Source of the DNA: Microbacterium sp. Root553
Lineage (GTDB): Bacteria > Actinomycetota > Actinomycetes > Actinomycetales > Microbacteriaceae
Assembly: GCF_001426995.1 (NCBI RefSeq)
Contig: NZ_LMFY01000001.1
Location: 2,415,675-2,479,674 of the forward strand
DNA length: 64,000 nt
Reading direction: 5' to 3'
Below are positions 32,625 to 41,993 of this stretch, piece by piece. The stretch's first letter is position 1. Each line of letters opens with the position of its first letter. Under the pieces are notes generated by a model, which was not told the DNA's origin, did no database searches, and saw only the letters and a list, made by a program, of their open reading frames with translations. The position numbers were made by a program, and so were the translations under genes.

Positions 32625-33047
32625 ATGCCTTCGCCCTATTCCTTCTCGACCGACACCGCGACGATCGATCGCCCCCTGGTGCACCGCTGGCTCAGTGAGG
32701 AGTCGTACTGGGCGAGAGGACGCACCCGCGAGACGCAGGATGCCGCGATCGATGCGTCGCGCAACTACTCGGTTCGGGATGCCGACGGCCGGCAGGTCGC
32801 GTATGCGCGCGTCGTGACCGACGGCGTCACGTTCGCCTGGCTCTGCGATGTGTTCGTCGACGAGACGGCGCGCGGCGAGGGCATCGGACGGCTGATCGTC
32901 GAGGGCGTCATCGACGATCTGCAGCACTCGTCCACCGTGAAGCGCATCGTGCTGGCTGCGAGCACCGCGAGCGGCCTGTACGAGAAGTTCAGATTCGCCG
33001 AGTCCTCGGGCCCCAGCCGCTATCTCATCCGCCCCATGGACCGGTGA
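32625..33047 (+). CDS. GNAT-family N-acetyltransferase
   Basis: This 140-residue protein has the acetyl-CoA motif DVFVDETARGEGIGRLIVEG and ends with a GLYEKFRF strand-helix. The start may be the ATG at 32616 or 32625; the latter has an AGGA spacer of 8 nt. It is probably co-transcribed with the MFS gene. Substrate unknown. Confidence 0.8.
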   Translation: MPSPYSFSTDTATIDRPLVHRWLSEESYWARGRTRETQDAAIDASRNYSVRDADGRQVAYARVVTDGVTFAWLCDVFVDETARGEGIGRLIVEGVIDDLQHSSTVKRIVLAASTASGLYEKFRFAESSGPSRYLIRPMDR

Positions 33048-33073
33048 GGATCATCCTGCCTCCCTCGTGGCCG

Positions 33074-33106
33074 GACCCGCAGCGCTGATCGATCAGCGGC
33101 CGGGTC
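33074..33106. terminator. Palindromic hairpin between convergent GNAT and SUMF1-like genes
   Basis: The core CGCTGATC/GATCAGCG is a perfect 16-bp palindrome, and the outer arms GACCCG/CGGGTC extend it with small bulges. It overlaps the stop of the minus-strand gene at 33093 and lies 26 nt after the plus-strand stop at 33047. Confidence 0.6.
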
Positions 33107-33848
33107 GACGCAGCGGAGTCCAGCCGAACGGCACAGGGCCGTCGAATGCGGCACGCTCGCGGTCCGCGCGCTCCGACCACCCCTGAGCTTCGCCCGGCGT
33201 GTCGAAAGCACCCCTGGCGACGCGCAGCCCCACGTCGTCCTGCGCGGTGCGGGGCGCTCCCCCGCGACGGACCGATGCCCGCACGCTCCAGGCGTCGTCG
33301 GCGAAGCCGCCACCCCGGAACACGCGATAGTCGTCATAGCGCGCGGGATCCAAGAGGTCCCAGCACCACTCCCACACATTGCCGAGGGTGTCGAACAGCC
33401 CGTAGAGATTCGGCAGGCGTGAGCCCACATCCTGGGCGGACGAGACGCCGTCGGCGCTCGTCCACGCGGCGTCCGCGAGCGGTGCGTAGTGCGGACCCGT
33501 CGAACCCGCGCGGCACGCGTACTCCCACTCGGCCTCGGTCGGCAGACGGTAGCCATCGGCCGTCACGTCCCACGCGACGACCTCTCCGTCAAACCGATAT
33601 ACCGGATCGAAGCCCTCCCACTCGGACGCGGCGTTGCAGAAGTGGACGGCGCGCAGCCAGCTCAGCTCCACAGCGGGACGTCGCGGATGGCGTGAGGGAA
33701 TCGGGAGGATTTCGGCCAGCTGCTCCTCGGTGATCGGGAAGGCCGCGATCTCGAAGTCGTCGACGCTCACCACGCGCTCCACTTTGCGGCGGGCATCGTG
33801 CAGGGTCACCGAGCCGCCACGGATGCGGCGCATCTCGATGTCGGTCAC
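33093..33848 (-). CDS. SUMF1/formylglycine-enzyme-fold protein
   Basis: This 251-residue protein has the FGE-sulfatase fold: GYRLPTEAEWEYACRAG, YGLFDTLGNVWEWCWD and a final VFRGGGFADDAWSVRAS followed by DVGLRVAR. The C-terminal cysteine pair used by true formylglycine-generating enzymes is absent (SVRASVRRGGAP and GLRVAR have none), so a classical sulfatase-maturation role is unlikely; the fold also serves EgtB-like and other enzymes. The GTG at 33848 overlaps the SGNH-hydrolase stop by 4 nt. No sulfatase is nearby. Confidence 0.77.
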   Translation of the reverse strand: MTDIEMRRIRGGSVTLHDARRKVERVVSVDDFEIAAFPITEEQLAEILPIPSRHPRRPAVELSWLRAVHFCNAASEWEGFDPVYRFDGEVVAWDVTADGYRLPTEAEWEYACRAGSTGPHYAPLADAAWTSADGVSSAQDVGSRLPNLYGLFDTLGNVWEWCWDLLDPARYDDYRVFRGGGFADDAWSVRASVRRGGAPRTAQDDVGLRVARGAFDTPGEAQGWSERADRERAAFDGPVPFGWTPLRRPGR

Positions 33849-34603
33849 GCGCCGGGCACTCGCTCGACCCAGTCGGGATACTTGGCTGTGCGCCCGTCGC
33901 CGGACGAGGTGCGAGTGACGCGGCGTCGTACCCAGGGTCCGACGAACTGGCGATAGTAGGCGATCCCGGCAGGCCCGGCGGCCGCGAGCGAGGTCGGCGA
34001 CCACCACGTCACCGGCGGCTCGAATCCGAGCCCCTGCAGCACCCGCGCGGCGACACGATGATGGCCGGCGGCGTTCATATGCAGGCGGTCCTCCGACCAG
34101 TACTTCGCGCCGGACAGCTCGCTGTCCGGCCAGTTCAGCGCGCGCACGACGTCATCGCGGCCCTCGACCCGCCTCAGCACCGCATCGGAGAGCTGATCCC
34201 CGCGGCGCTGCACGAGAGAGCCCATCGGCAGCTGACCGCTCGGATTCGCGCCGGACAGCAGGATCAGCGTCACGCCCTCCTCGTCGCATCGACGCAGCAC
34301 GCGGCTGAACGCATCGGCGATGTGCTCGAGATCGGTGCGCGGTCGGAGCATGTCGTTGCCCCCGCCGTTGAACGACAGATGCGTGGGTCGCAGCGCGAGC
34401 GCGGGTTCGAGCTGCTGCTCGACGATGGGCCAGGCCAGCCGGCCGCGGATCGCGAGGTTCGCGTAGCTGATCGGGTGACCGGACGCATCCGCCCACCCCT
34501 GGGCCACGAGGTCCGCCCATCCGCGTTCGCTGCCGTCCGGGAGCACATCACCCACGCCCTCCGTGAAGGAGTCTCCGATGGCCACATAGCGCACGTCTGT
34601 CAC
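33845..34603 (-). CDS. SGNH/GDSL hydrolase
   Basis: This 252-residue esterase or lipase has block I AIGDSFTEG (Ser nucleophile), block III NGGGND and block V DRLHMN with Asp and His, giving the full SGNH set. There is no signal peptide, so it is likely cytoplasmic. It is coupled upstream of the SUMF1-like gene. Substrate unknown. Confidence 0.87.
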   Translation of the reverse strand: MTDVRYVAIGDSFTEGVGDVLPDGSERGWADLVAQGWADASGHPISYANLAIRGRLAWPIVEQQLEPALALRPTHLSFNGGGNDMLRPRTDLEHIADAFSRVLRRCDEEGVTLILLSGANPSGQLPMGSLVQRRGDQLSDAVLRRVEGRDDVVRALNWPDSELSGAKYWSEDRLHMNAAGHHRVAARVLQGLGFEPPVTWWSPTSLAAAGPAGIAYYRQFVGPWVRRRVTRTSSGDGRTAKYPDWVERVPGA

Positions 34604-34640
34604 CCCGACAGCCTATTCCCGCCAGCGGTGCGCGGACGCC

Positions 34641-35993
34641 TCACCGGTCGTCGAGCGCCTCTCCCCTGCGGTCGACGAGTCCCCAGGCAGCCACCGCAGC
34701 GGCGACGAAGCACGCTCCGAAGACGGCGAACAGAACGGGCGCTCCCCCGGCGACGAGCAGCACCGGCACCGCCAGAGGCGCGATGATCGAGGCGATGCGG
34801 CCGATGCCCGCCGCCCACCCGGCCCCGGTGCCGCGCAGCGAGGTCGGGTAGATCTCGGGCGTCACCGCATACAGCGCACCCCAGGCACCCAGGTTGAAGA
34901 ACGACAGCGCCATCCCCGAGGCGATGATGGCCGCCTCTGTCGTGGACGTGCCGAAGAACACCGCCGACACCGCGGATCCAAGGAGGAAGATCGACAGCGT
35001 CGACCGCCGACCCCAGACCTCGATCAGCCAGGCCGCCACCGCGTAGCCGGGCAACTGGGCGAGCGTGATGATCAGCGTGAACCCGAACGACCGCACGAGA
35101 TCGAACCCCGCATCGACGAGGATGCTGGGAATCCAGATGAAGGCGCCGTAGTAGGCGAAGTTGACGCACAGCCAGACGACCCAGAGGCTCAGCGTGCGCA
35201 GCCGGAACTCGGCGTTCCAGAGCGTGGTCAGGCGGGCCCGGGTGGTGACGGCGATCGCCCGCGACGGCGGCTCACGGCGGATCGCGGGTTCGGGCACGAC
35301 ACCCGCATCCGTCTCGAACGTCGAGACGATGCGATCCGCCTCGGCGATGCGTCCGCGTGAGGCCAGCCAGCGCGGCGACTCCGGCAGGCCCCACCGCACG
35401 ATCAGGGCGTAGACCGCAGGGATGGCGCCGAAAGCGAAGGCCCAGCGCCACCCGTCGTCGGACGTCGGGATCACGAAGTAGCCGATCAACGCGGCAGCGG
35501 TCCAGCCGAGGGCCCAGAACGCCTCGAGGATCACGATGAGTCGGCCGCGGATGCGCGCGGGCGCGAATTCGCTGACGTAGGTCGATGCGACGGGAAGCTC
35601 CGCGCCGAGACCGAGTCCCACGAGGAAGCGCAGGACGAGCAGCGCCGCCAGTCCCCCGACGAGTGCGCTCGCACCGGTCGCGATCCCGTAGATGAGCAGC
35701 GTCAGCGCGAACACCTGACGCCGACCGAGCCGGTCGGCGAGAAGGCCGCCGAGGGTGGCGCCGATCGCCATGCCGATGAAGCCGACGGAGGCGATCCACC
35801 CGGCATCCGTCTTGGTCAGCCCCCACTGCTGGGTGAGCGCGGCGAGGATGAAGGAGATGAGCCCCACATCCATCGCGTCCAGCGCCCAGCCGACGCCTGA
35901 TCCGGTGAGCAGTCGCAGATGGCGACGCGTGAACGGAAGTTCGTCGAGACGCCCGGCGATCGATGCCCGGCTCGGCAGCGCGGTGTTGGCCAT
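34641..35993 (-). CDS. MFS transporter, sugar/organic-acid porter type
   Basis: This 450-residue 12-helix carrier has the loop motifs GGLLADRLGRRQVF and the central motif LPESPRWLASRGR typical of the sugar and aromatic-acid porter group, plus a membrane Asp in WALDAMDVGLIS. Substrates in this family include shikimate-like acids and sugars; nothing in the surroundings decides which. It is transcribed towards the SGNH gene with a 37-nt gap. Confidence 0.83.
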   Translation of the reverse strand: MANTALPSRASIAGRLDELPFTRRHLRLLTGSGVGWALDAMDVGLISFILAALTQQWGLTKTDAGWIASVGFIGMAIGATLGGLLADRLGRRQVFALTLLIYGIATGASALVGGLAALLVLRFLVGLGLGAELPVASTYVSEFAPARIRGRLIVILEAFWALGWTAAALIGYFVIPTSDDGWRWAFAFGAIPAVYALIVRWGLPESPRWLASRGRIAEADRIVSTFETDAGVVPEPAIRREPPSRAIAVTTRARLTTLWNAEFRLRTLSLWVVWLCVNFAYYGAFIWIPSILVDAGFDLVRSFGFTLIITLAQLPGYAVAAWLIEVWGRRSTLSIFLLGSAVSAVFFGTSTTEAAIIASGMALSFFNLGAWGALYAVTPEIYPTSLRGTGAGWAAGIGRIASIIAPLAVPVLLVAGGAPVLFAVFGACFVAAAVAAWGLVDRRGEALDDR

Positions 35994-36035
35994 TCCTACA
36001 TCGTAGAGGCGTGCTCGCGCCGCCGAGCCGCTGTG

Positions 36036-37070
36036 TCAGTCGCGCTCGGCGAGGATCCTGCGCACCCGCGGGATGACCTCGGAGCCGTACAGCTCCACGC
36101 TGCGCATCATCGCCTCGTGCGACAGCGTGCCGGTGGCGTACTTCAGGTCGAAGCGGCCGAGGTCGAGGGTCGTGATCGTGTCGGCGATCTTCGCCGCCAC
36201 GCGGTCCGGCGAACCGACGTACAGCGCTCCTGCGGGCCCGACATCGTTCTGGAACCTCGCCCTGCTGTACGGAGGCCAGCCCCGCTCGCGTCCGATCGTG
36301 TTGTTCATCGCCTCGAAGCCCGAGTATGCGGCCTCCCATGCCTCGTCATCGGTGTCGGCGATGTGCCCGGGAGAATGCACGGCGATCGGGTGCGCGGGGG
36401 TTCCGAACGACGCGATCGACCGGTGATAGAGATCGACGAACTGGCGGAAGCGTCCTGCCGGGCCTCCGATGATGGCGAGCATCAGACCGAGGCCGTGGCG
36501 GGCGACGCGCACGACCGATTCGGGGCTGCCGCCCACCCCGACCCACGTGCGCAGGCCGTTCTCCGTCTTGGGGAAGACGTTCGCGTCGTCGAGCGACGGC
36601 CGCATCGTGCCGGACCAGGTCACCGGCTCCTCCCTGAGGAGCTCGACGAACAGCTCGAGCTTCTGCTCGAAGAGGGCGTCGTAGTCGCGCAGGTCATAGC
36701 CGAAGAGCGGGAAGGACTCGATGAACGAGCCGCGCCCGAGAACGACCTCCGCACGCCCGTCCGACAGTGCGTCGAGCGTGGCGAAACGCTCGAAGACCCG
36801 CACAGGGTCATCGGAGGAGAGCACGGTGACCGCGGTGCCGAGACGGATGTTCTGCGTGCGCCCGGCGATCGTGGCCAGCACCATCTCGGGTGCCGAGACC
36901 GCGAACTCGGTGCGGTGGTGCTCCCCCACTCCGAAGAAGTCCACGCCGACGCTGTCGGCCATCTCCGCCTGTGCGACCACGTTGCGGATGGTCTGCGCGG
37001 CGGTGAGCAGTTCGCCGTCCGCGCCTCTGGTGATGTCGCCGAAGGTGTCCAGCCCGAATTCGATGCCCAT
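36036..37070 (-). CDS. LLM-class flavin-dependent oxidoreductase
   Basis: This 344-residue enzyme is a luciferase-like TIM barrel. It begins MGIEFGLDTFGDI and contains FFGVGEHHRTEFAVSAPEM (substrate/flavin segment), RLGTAVTVLSSDDPVRV and GRGSFIESFPLFGYD, as in group 1 bacterial luciferase-like monooxygenases. It would use FMNH2. A palindrome lies just upstream. No partner reductase is adjacent. Confidence 0.85.
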   Translation of the reverse strand: MGIEFGLDTFGDITRGADGELLTAAQTIRNVVAQAEMADSVGVDFFGVGEHHRTEFAVSAPEMVLATIAGRTQNIRLGTAVTVLSSDDPVRVFERFATLDALSDGRAEVVLGRGSFIESFPLFGYDLRDYDALFEQKLELFVELLREEPVTWSGTMRPSLDDANVFPKTENGLRTWVGVGGSPESVVRVARHGLGLMLAIIGGPAGRFRQFVDLYHRSIASFGTPAHPIAVHSPGHIADTDDEAWEAAYSGFEAMNNTIGRERGWPPYSRARFQNDVGPAGALYVGSPDRVAAKIADTITTLDLGRFDLKYATGTLSHEAMMRSVELYGSEVIPRVRRILAERD

Positions 37071-37091
37071 GTCAGCCCTTTCTATTCAGGT

Positions 37092-37106
37092 GAATGAACA
37101 TCATTC
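37092..37106. promoter_or_regulatory. Palindrome upstream of the LLM oxidoreductase gene
   Basis: GAATGAACATCATTC is made of perfect 6-bp arms and a 3-nt centre. It lies 22-36 nt upstream of the ATG at 37070, where a repressor would block initiation. A related partial copy is absent. No regulator gene is adjacent. Confidence 0.35.
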
Positions 37107-37123
37107 GGGTCGTTCGCATTCCC

Positions 37124-38800
37124 TCAGCCTGCGAGAAGCGCCGTGCGCAGGGTGTCGAGGCCCACGCCGCCCATGTCGAGGGCACGCTTGTGGAACTCCT
37201 TGACGTCGAAGTCGGAGCCTCGTTCCGCCTGGTACGCATCGCGCACCTGCTCCCAGATGCGCTGGCCGACCTTGTACGAGGGCGCCTGCCCCGGCCATCC
37301 GAGGTAGCGGTTGACCTCGAACTGCACGAACTGGTCGGACATGTTGACGTTCTTGCGCATGAAATCGAGCGCGTAGTCCGCGTCCCAGATGCCTGTGCCG
37401 TCGAGCCGCGGCTTGCCGAGGTGCACGCCGATGTCGAGGACGACCCTGGCCGCGCGCATGCGCTGGCCGTCGAGCATCCCGAGTCGATCGGCGGGGTCGT
37501 CGAGGTAGCCGAGCTGCTGCATCAGACGTTCCGCGTACAGCGCCCAGCCCTCTGCGTGGCCGGAGGTGCCGGCGAGCAGACGACGCCAGGAGTTGAGCTC
37601 CGTGCGGTTGTACACGGCCTGGGCGATCTGCAGATGGTGCCCCGGAACGCCCTCGTGGTACACGGTGGTGAGCTCACGCCAGGTGTCGAACTCCGTGACG
37701 CCCTCGGGAACCGACCACCACATGCGGCCGGGGCGCGAGAAGTCATCGGTCGGACCGGTGTAGTAGATGCCACCCTCCTGGGTGGGGGCGATCATGCACT
37801 CCAGGGTGCGGATCGCCTCGGGGATGTCGAAGTGCGTGGCGCCGAGCTCTACGACGGCCCTGTCGCTCGTCTCCTGCATCCAGCGCTGCAGCGCCTCGGT
37901 GCCGACGAGCTTGCGCGCGGGGTCGGCCTCGAGGTGCGCGACGGCCTCTTCGACCGACGCGCCGGGGAGGATCTCGTGGGCGATCGCCGTCTGCTCCTCG
38001 ACCATCCGCGCGAGCTCGTCGCGTCCCCACTCGTAGGTCTCATCGAGGTCGATCGTCGCACCGAGGAACCGGCGGGAGTTGAGCGCATACAGCTCGCGTC
38101 CGACCGCATCGACCTCTCCTGCGGCGGGAGCGAGCTCCTCGGCGAGGAAACCGCGCAGCTCGTCGTAGGCCACGCGGGCGGCCGCGGAGTTGTCGGCGAG
38201 CAGCCGTGCGAGGGATGCGGGCAGGTTGCCCTCCTGGGGCGCGGCGTCGGCGACGAACGCCGCGAAGAATCCGTCATCGGCCGTGTAGCGATCGATCTGC
38301 GTCGCGACCTCCACGACCTGGCGCCTGGCGGGCGTGACTCCCGCGGCGATGCCGGCACGCAGGGTCTCGGTATAGCCGCGCAGCGCATCCGGGACTGCGG
38401 CAAGCCGGGTCGCGATGACACTCCAGTCATCCGCGGTGGCCGTCGGCATCAGGTCGAATGCGGATCGCACGTCCTGAGCGGCTGAGGCGATCACGTTGAG
38501 GTCGCGGAGGTGCCAGTCGGCGTCGTGCAGTTCGAGGTCGAGGCTCAGCTCCGCCGACAGGTCCGCCTTCGTGACCGCGTCGATCGCGTCGACCGGCTCG
38601 AGCGCCGCCAGCTGCGCGAGCGTCGTCCTCGTCGCCGCCGCGATCTCGTCATGGCCGGCCGGGCTGAGGTCACCGAATCGATCGTTGACGTCATCGCGAC
38701 CGATGTAGGTCCCGAGGGTCGGAGCCAGCACCGCGATGGTGTCGACCCACTCGTCGGCGACTTTGTCGATGGCAGACGGAGTGCGGGGAGAAGAGGTCAT
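37124..38800 (-). CDS. DUF885-family putative metallo-hydrolase
   Basis: This 558-residue protein has the DUF885 signature TVYHEGVPGHHLQIAQA, which resembles an HExxxH-type zinc site, and PGRMWWSVPEG nearby. No signal peptide is seen from the start MTSSPRTPSAIDKVADEW at 38800, so it is cytoplasmic. Members are often called peptidases, but activity is poorly defined. The frame is open further upstream, but the ATG at 38800 gives the normal N-terminus. Confidence 0.85.
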   Translation of the reverse strand: MTSSPRTPSAIDKVADEWVDTIAVLAPTLGTYIGRDDVNDRFGDLSPAGHDEIAAATRTTLAQLAALEPVDAIDAVTKADLSAELSLDLELHDADWHLRDLNVIASAAQDVRSAFDLMPTATADDWSVIATRLAAVPDALRGYTETLRAGIAAGVTPARRQVVEVATQIDRYTADDGFFAAFVADAAPQEGNLPASLARLLADNSAAARVAYDELRGFLAEELAPAAGEVDAVGRELYALNSRRFLGATIDLDETYEWGRDELARMVEEQTAIAHEILPGASVEEAVAHLEADPARKLVGTEALQRWMQETSDRAVVELGATHFDIPEAIRTLECMIAPTQEGGIYYTGPTDDFSRPGRMWWSVPEGVTEFDTWRELTTVYHEGVPGHHLQIAQAVYNRTELNSWRRLLAGTSGHAEGWALYAERLMQQLGYLDDPADRLGMLDGQRMRAARVVLDIGVHLGKPRLDGTGIWDADYALDFMRKNVNMSDQFVQFEVNRYLGWPGQAPSYKVGQRIWEQVRDAYQAERGSDFDVKEFHKRALDMGGVGLDTLRTALLAG

Positions 38801-38882
38801 CCCTCCAGAGTAGCCAACACCGCTCGCGCGTCCTATCGGTTCTCTGCCCACCCGCAGGCGAGCATCGGCGTGAGACCGACCG

Positions 38883-41519
38883 TCAGTGTGCGGCCTCGTT
38901 CCAATCGCGACCGCGACCCACCTGCACATCGAGCGGCACCCTCAGGTCTGCCGCGTCGCCCATGCGAGCCCGGACGATCCGCTCGGCGGCATCCCACTCG
39001 CCAGGCGCCACCTCGACCACGAGCTCGTCGTGGATCTGCAGCAACGCACGGGAGGACAGGCCCTCGGAACGGAGGTCTTCGTGGATGTGCAGCAGTGCGA
39101 TCTTCATGATGTCGGCCGCGCTGCCCTGGATGGGAGCGTTGAGAGCCGCACGCTCGGCGTTCTCACGCAGCACCCGGTTGGGGCTCGCCAGGTCGGGGAA
39201 CGGGCGACGGCGCCCGAAGATCGTCTCGGTGTAGCCGACCTCCTTCGCCGTGATGACCGAGGCACGCAGGTAGTCGCGGACAGCGCCGAAACGCGCGAAG
39301 TACTCGATCATGAGCTGCTTCGCCTCGGACTGCTCGATACGCAGCTGCTTCGAGAGGCCGAACGCCGACAGACCGTAGACGAGGCCGTAGGACATCGCCT
39401 TGACCTTGGTGCGCATCGCCGCTGTGACGTCCGACGGATCGACGCCGAAGACCCGCGCGCCGACGAAGCGGTGCAGGTCTTCACCGCTGTTGAACGCTTC
39501 GATGAGCCCTTCGTCACCCGAGAGGTGCGCCATGATGCGCATCTCGATCTGGGAGTAGTCGGCGGTGAGCAGGGACTCGTACCCTTCGCCGACCTGGAAT
39601 GCGCTGCGGATGCGGCGGGACTCCTCGGTGCGCACGGGGATGTTCTGCAGGTTCGGGTCGGTGCTCGAGAGCCGGCCGGTCTGGCTGCCGGTCTGCACAT
39701 AGGTCGTGTGCACGCGGTGGTCGTCGCCGATCGCCGTGTCGAGAGACTCGATGATCTGACGCAGCTTCGTCGCCTCGCGGTGCTGCAGCAGCAGACCGAG
39801 GAACGGATGCGGGTGCGATTCCTGAAGGTCGGCCAGCACGGCGGCATCCGTCGAGTACCCGGTCTTGGTCTTGCGCGTCTTGGGGAGCTGCAGATCTTCG
39901 AAGAGCACCTCCTGGAGCTGCTTCGGGGACCCGAGATTGAACTCGCGGCCGACGATGCCGAACGCGTCCTGCGCCAGCCCGTCGGCGCGCGCCGCCAGCT
40001 CGCCGGAGAACGTCGAGAGAACCTCGTGCGAGACCGCGACGCCGGCGACCTCCATGTCGGCGAGCGTGAGCAGGGTGGGCAGCTCGATGTCGGTGAGGAC
40101 AGTGGCGACCGACTCGGGGATGTCTTCGCGCAGGGCCGTAGCCACCCGCAGGGCGAACCACGCCTCCTGAGCCGGAGTCGCACCCTCGGTCTCGGGAACG
40201 AGCTGCGAGGGGTCGGCCTCGGGCAGCTTCTCGCCCAGGTATCGCTCGACGAGATCGCCGAGCGTCTTGTCGGGGAAGCTCGGGCGCAGCAGCCATCCCG
40301 CGAGGCTCGTGTCGTACGCCAGCCCGGCGAGGCGGATGCCCTGACGACGAAGCGCCTTCACCTGCGGCTTCGCGTCGTGGATGATCTTCGGACGACCGGA
40401 CTCGAGCCACGGACGCAGCGCGTCGGCCACCTCGTCGCTCCAGTCGATCTCACGGAGGTCGGACTCGGTGGCCGCGCCCACCCTGGTCGGGGCTCCACCC
40501 TGCAGCGGGATGCGCAGGGAGACGTCGTGCGTCTGGGCGTCGACCCAGTCGACGAACTCGGCGGCGGTGACCTGAGAGGGCTCCGGCAGCACCACGGCGG
40601 CGGCCGCCGGATCATCGGCGACCTCGCCTGCGCCGACGGCCTCGAAGACGCGGGGAAGCAGGGTGCGGAACTCGAGGCGCGCGAAGATGTCGCGGACGGC
40701 CTGGGCGTCGATCGGCGCCACGGCCAGATCGTCGGGCGCGACGGGGAGCTCGACGTCGCGCAGCAGCCGGTTGAGCAGGCGATTGCGGCGCACGTCCTCG
40801 ATGTGGTCGCGCAGGTTGCCGCCGACCACGCCCTTGATCTCGCCCGATCGCTCGAGAAGGTCGTCGAGCGAGCCGAACTGGGTGAGCCACTTGACGGCGG
40901 TCTTCTCTCCCACCTTGGGGACACCCGGGAGGTTGTCGCTGGTCTCGCCGACCAGCGCCGCGATGTCGGGGTACTGCTCGGGAGGCACACCGTAGCGCTC
41001 GTGCACGGTGGTGGGGTCGTACCGCTTGAGCTGCGAGACTCCCTGCACGGACGGGTACAGCAGAGTGACGTCGTCGGTGACGAGCTGAATCGTGTCGCGG
41101 TCACCCGACACCACGAGCACGTCGTAGCCCTGTTCGGCTCCCTGCGTCGAGAGCGTGGCGAGGATGTCGTCGGCCTCGACGCCCTCTTTCGTGAGCACGG
41201 GGATCGACATCGCGGCGAGGCAGTCCTGCAGCAGGGGGATCTGCCCGCGGAACTCCTGCGGGGACTCGGACCGGGTCGCCTTGTATTCGGGATACTGGTC
41301 GGTGCGGAACGAATGGCGGGACGTGTCGAACGCGATCGCCATGTGAGTCGGCTGCTCGGCCTTGATCAGGTTGACGAGCATCGAGAGGAAGCCGTAGATG
41401 GCGTTCGTGTGCTGGTTGTCTTTGGTGGTGAAGTTCTCGACCGGGAGGGCGAAGAACGCACGGTAGGCGAGCGAGTGGCCGTCGACGACCATGAGGGTAG
41501 GCTTTGCGGAGTCCGTCAC
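38883..41519 (-). CDS. polA: DNA polymerase I
   Basis: This 878-residue repair and Okazaki-processing polymerase has a 5' nuclease domain at residues about 1-300 (MVVDGHSLAYRAFFALP, VVSGDRDTIQLV), a degenerate 3'-5' exonuclease-like domain that lacks the acidic DxE pair of E. coli, and a polymerase domain from about residue 500 with SSTDPNLQNIP, TADYSQIEMRI (catalytic Asp), and LLQIHDELVVEV. Loss of proofreading is usual in actinobacterial PolA. It is divergent from the thioesterase gene with a 45-nt gap. Confidence 0.97.
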   Translation of the reverse strand: MTDSAKPTLMVVDGHSLAYRAFFALPVENFTTKDNQHTNAIYGFLSMLVNLIKAEQPTHMAIAFDTSRHSFRTDQYPEYKATRSESPQEFRGQIPLLQDCLAAMSIPVLTKEGVEADDILATLSTQGAEQGYDVLVVSGDRDTIQLVTDDVTLLYPSVQGVSQLKRYDPTTVHERYGVPPEQYPDIAALVGETSDNLPGVPKVGEKTAVKWLTQFGSLDDLLERSGEIKGVVGGNLRDHIEDVRRNRLLNRLLRDVELPVAPDDLAVAPIDAQAVRDIFARLEFRTLLPRVFEAVGAGEVADDPAAAAVVLPEPSQVTAAEFVDWVDAQTHDVSLRIPLQGGAPTRVGAATESDLREIDWSDEVADALRPWLESGRPKIIHDAKPQVKALRRQGIRLAGLAYDTSLAGWLLRPSFPDKTLGDLVERYLGEKLPEADPSQLVPETEGATPAQEAWFALRVATALREDIPESVATVLTDIELPTLLTLADMEVAGVAVSHEVLSTFSGELAARADGLAQDAFGIVGREFNLGSPKQLQEVLFEDLQLPKTRKTKTGYSTDAAVLADLQESHPHPFLGLLLQHREATKLRQIIESLDTAIGDDHRVHTTYVQTGSQTGRLSSTDPNLQNIPVRTEESRRIRSAFQVGEGYESLLTADYSQIEMRIMAHLSGDEGLIEAFNSGEDLHRFVGARVFGVDPSDVTAAMRTKVKAMSYGLVYGLSAFGLSKQLRIEQSEAKQLMIEYFARFGAVRDYLRASVITAKEVGYTETIFGRRRPFPDLASPNRVLRENAERAALNAPIQGSAADIMKIALLHIHEDLRSEGLSSRALLQIHDELVVEVAPGEWDAAERIVRARMGDAADLRVPLDVQVGRGRDWNEAAH

Positions 41520-41564
41520 CCTGTCAGCCTAACGAGGACGACAGACACCCGCTGAGGAGGATCC

Positions 41565-41993
41565 GTGAGCGAGACCGCGACCAGTGCAGGACTCGACTGG
41601 GCCACAGCCCGCGGTATGGGCGCTCTCGCCCAGAAGATGGGCATGGAGTTCCTGGAGTTCACCACCGAGAGATGCGTCGCGACGCTGCCGGTCGAGGGCA
41701 ACACGCAGCCCGTCGGGCTGATGCACGGCGGCGCGTACGTGGTGCTCGGCGAGTCGCTGGGGTCCATGGCGGCCAACCTGCATGCGGGCCCGGGACGACT
41801 CGCGGTCGGAGTGGACATCAACGCGACCCATACGCGGTCGGCGACCTCGGGCGTGGTCACCGGCGTGTGCACCCCGGTGCATCTCGGGCGCAGCATCACG
41901 GTGCACGAGATCGTGGTGACGGATGATCAGGGTCGGCGCTGCTCGACGATCCGCATCACCAACATGATCAAGGACGCACCCGCATCGAGCTGA
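41565..41993 (+). CDS. PaaI-type hotdog thioesterase
   Basis: This 142-residue single-hotdog protein has the substrate-binding/catalytic segment QPVGLMHGGAYVVLGESLGS and GVDINATHTRSATSGVVTG, as in PaaI/YdiI acyl-CoA thioesterases with Glu as catalytic acid. The GTG at 41565 follows GAGGAGGATCC. Its 3' end overlaps the convergent GNAT gene by 26 bp. Confidence 0.88.
   Translation: MSETATSAGLDWATARGMGALAQKMGMEFLEFTTERCVATLPVEGNTQPVGLMHGGAYVVLGESLGSMAANLHAGPGRLAVGVDINATHTRSATSGVVTGVCTPVHLGRSITVHEIVVTDDQGRRCSTIRITNMIKDAPASS

Noticed and set aside
38886..41555. Long open frame opposite polA
   Set aside because: Same effect; the minus strand carries an unmistakable DNA polymerase I.
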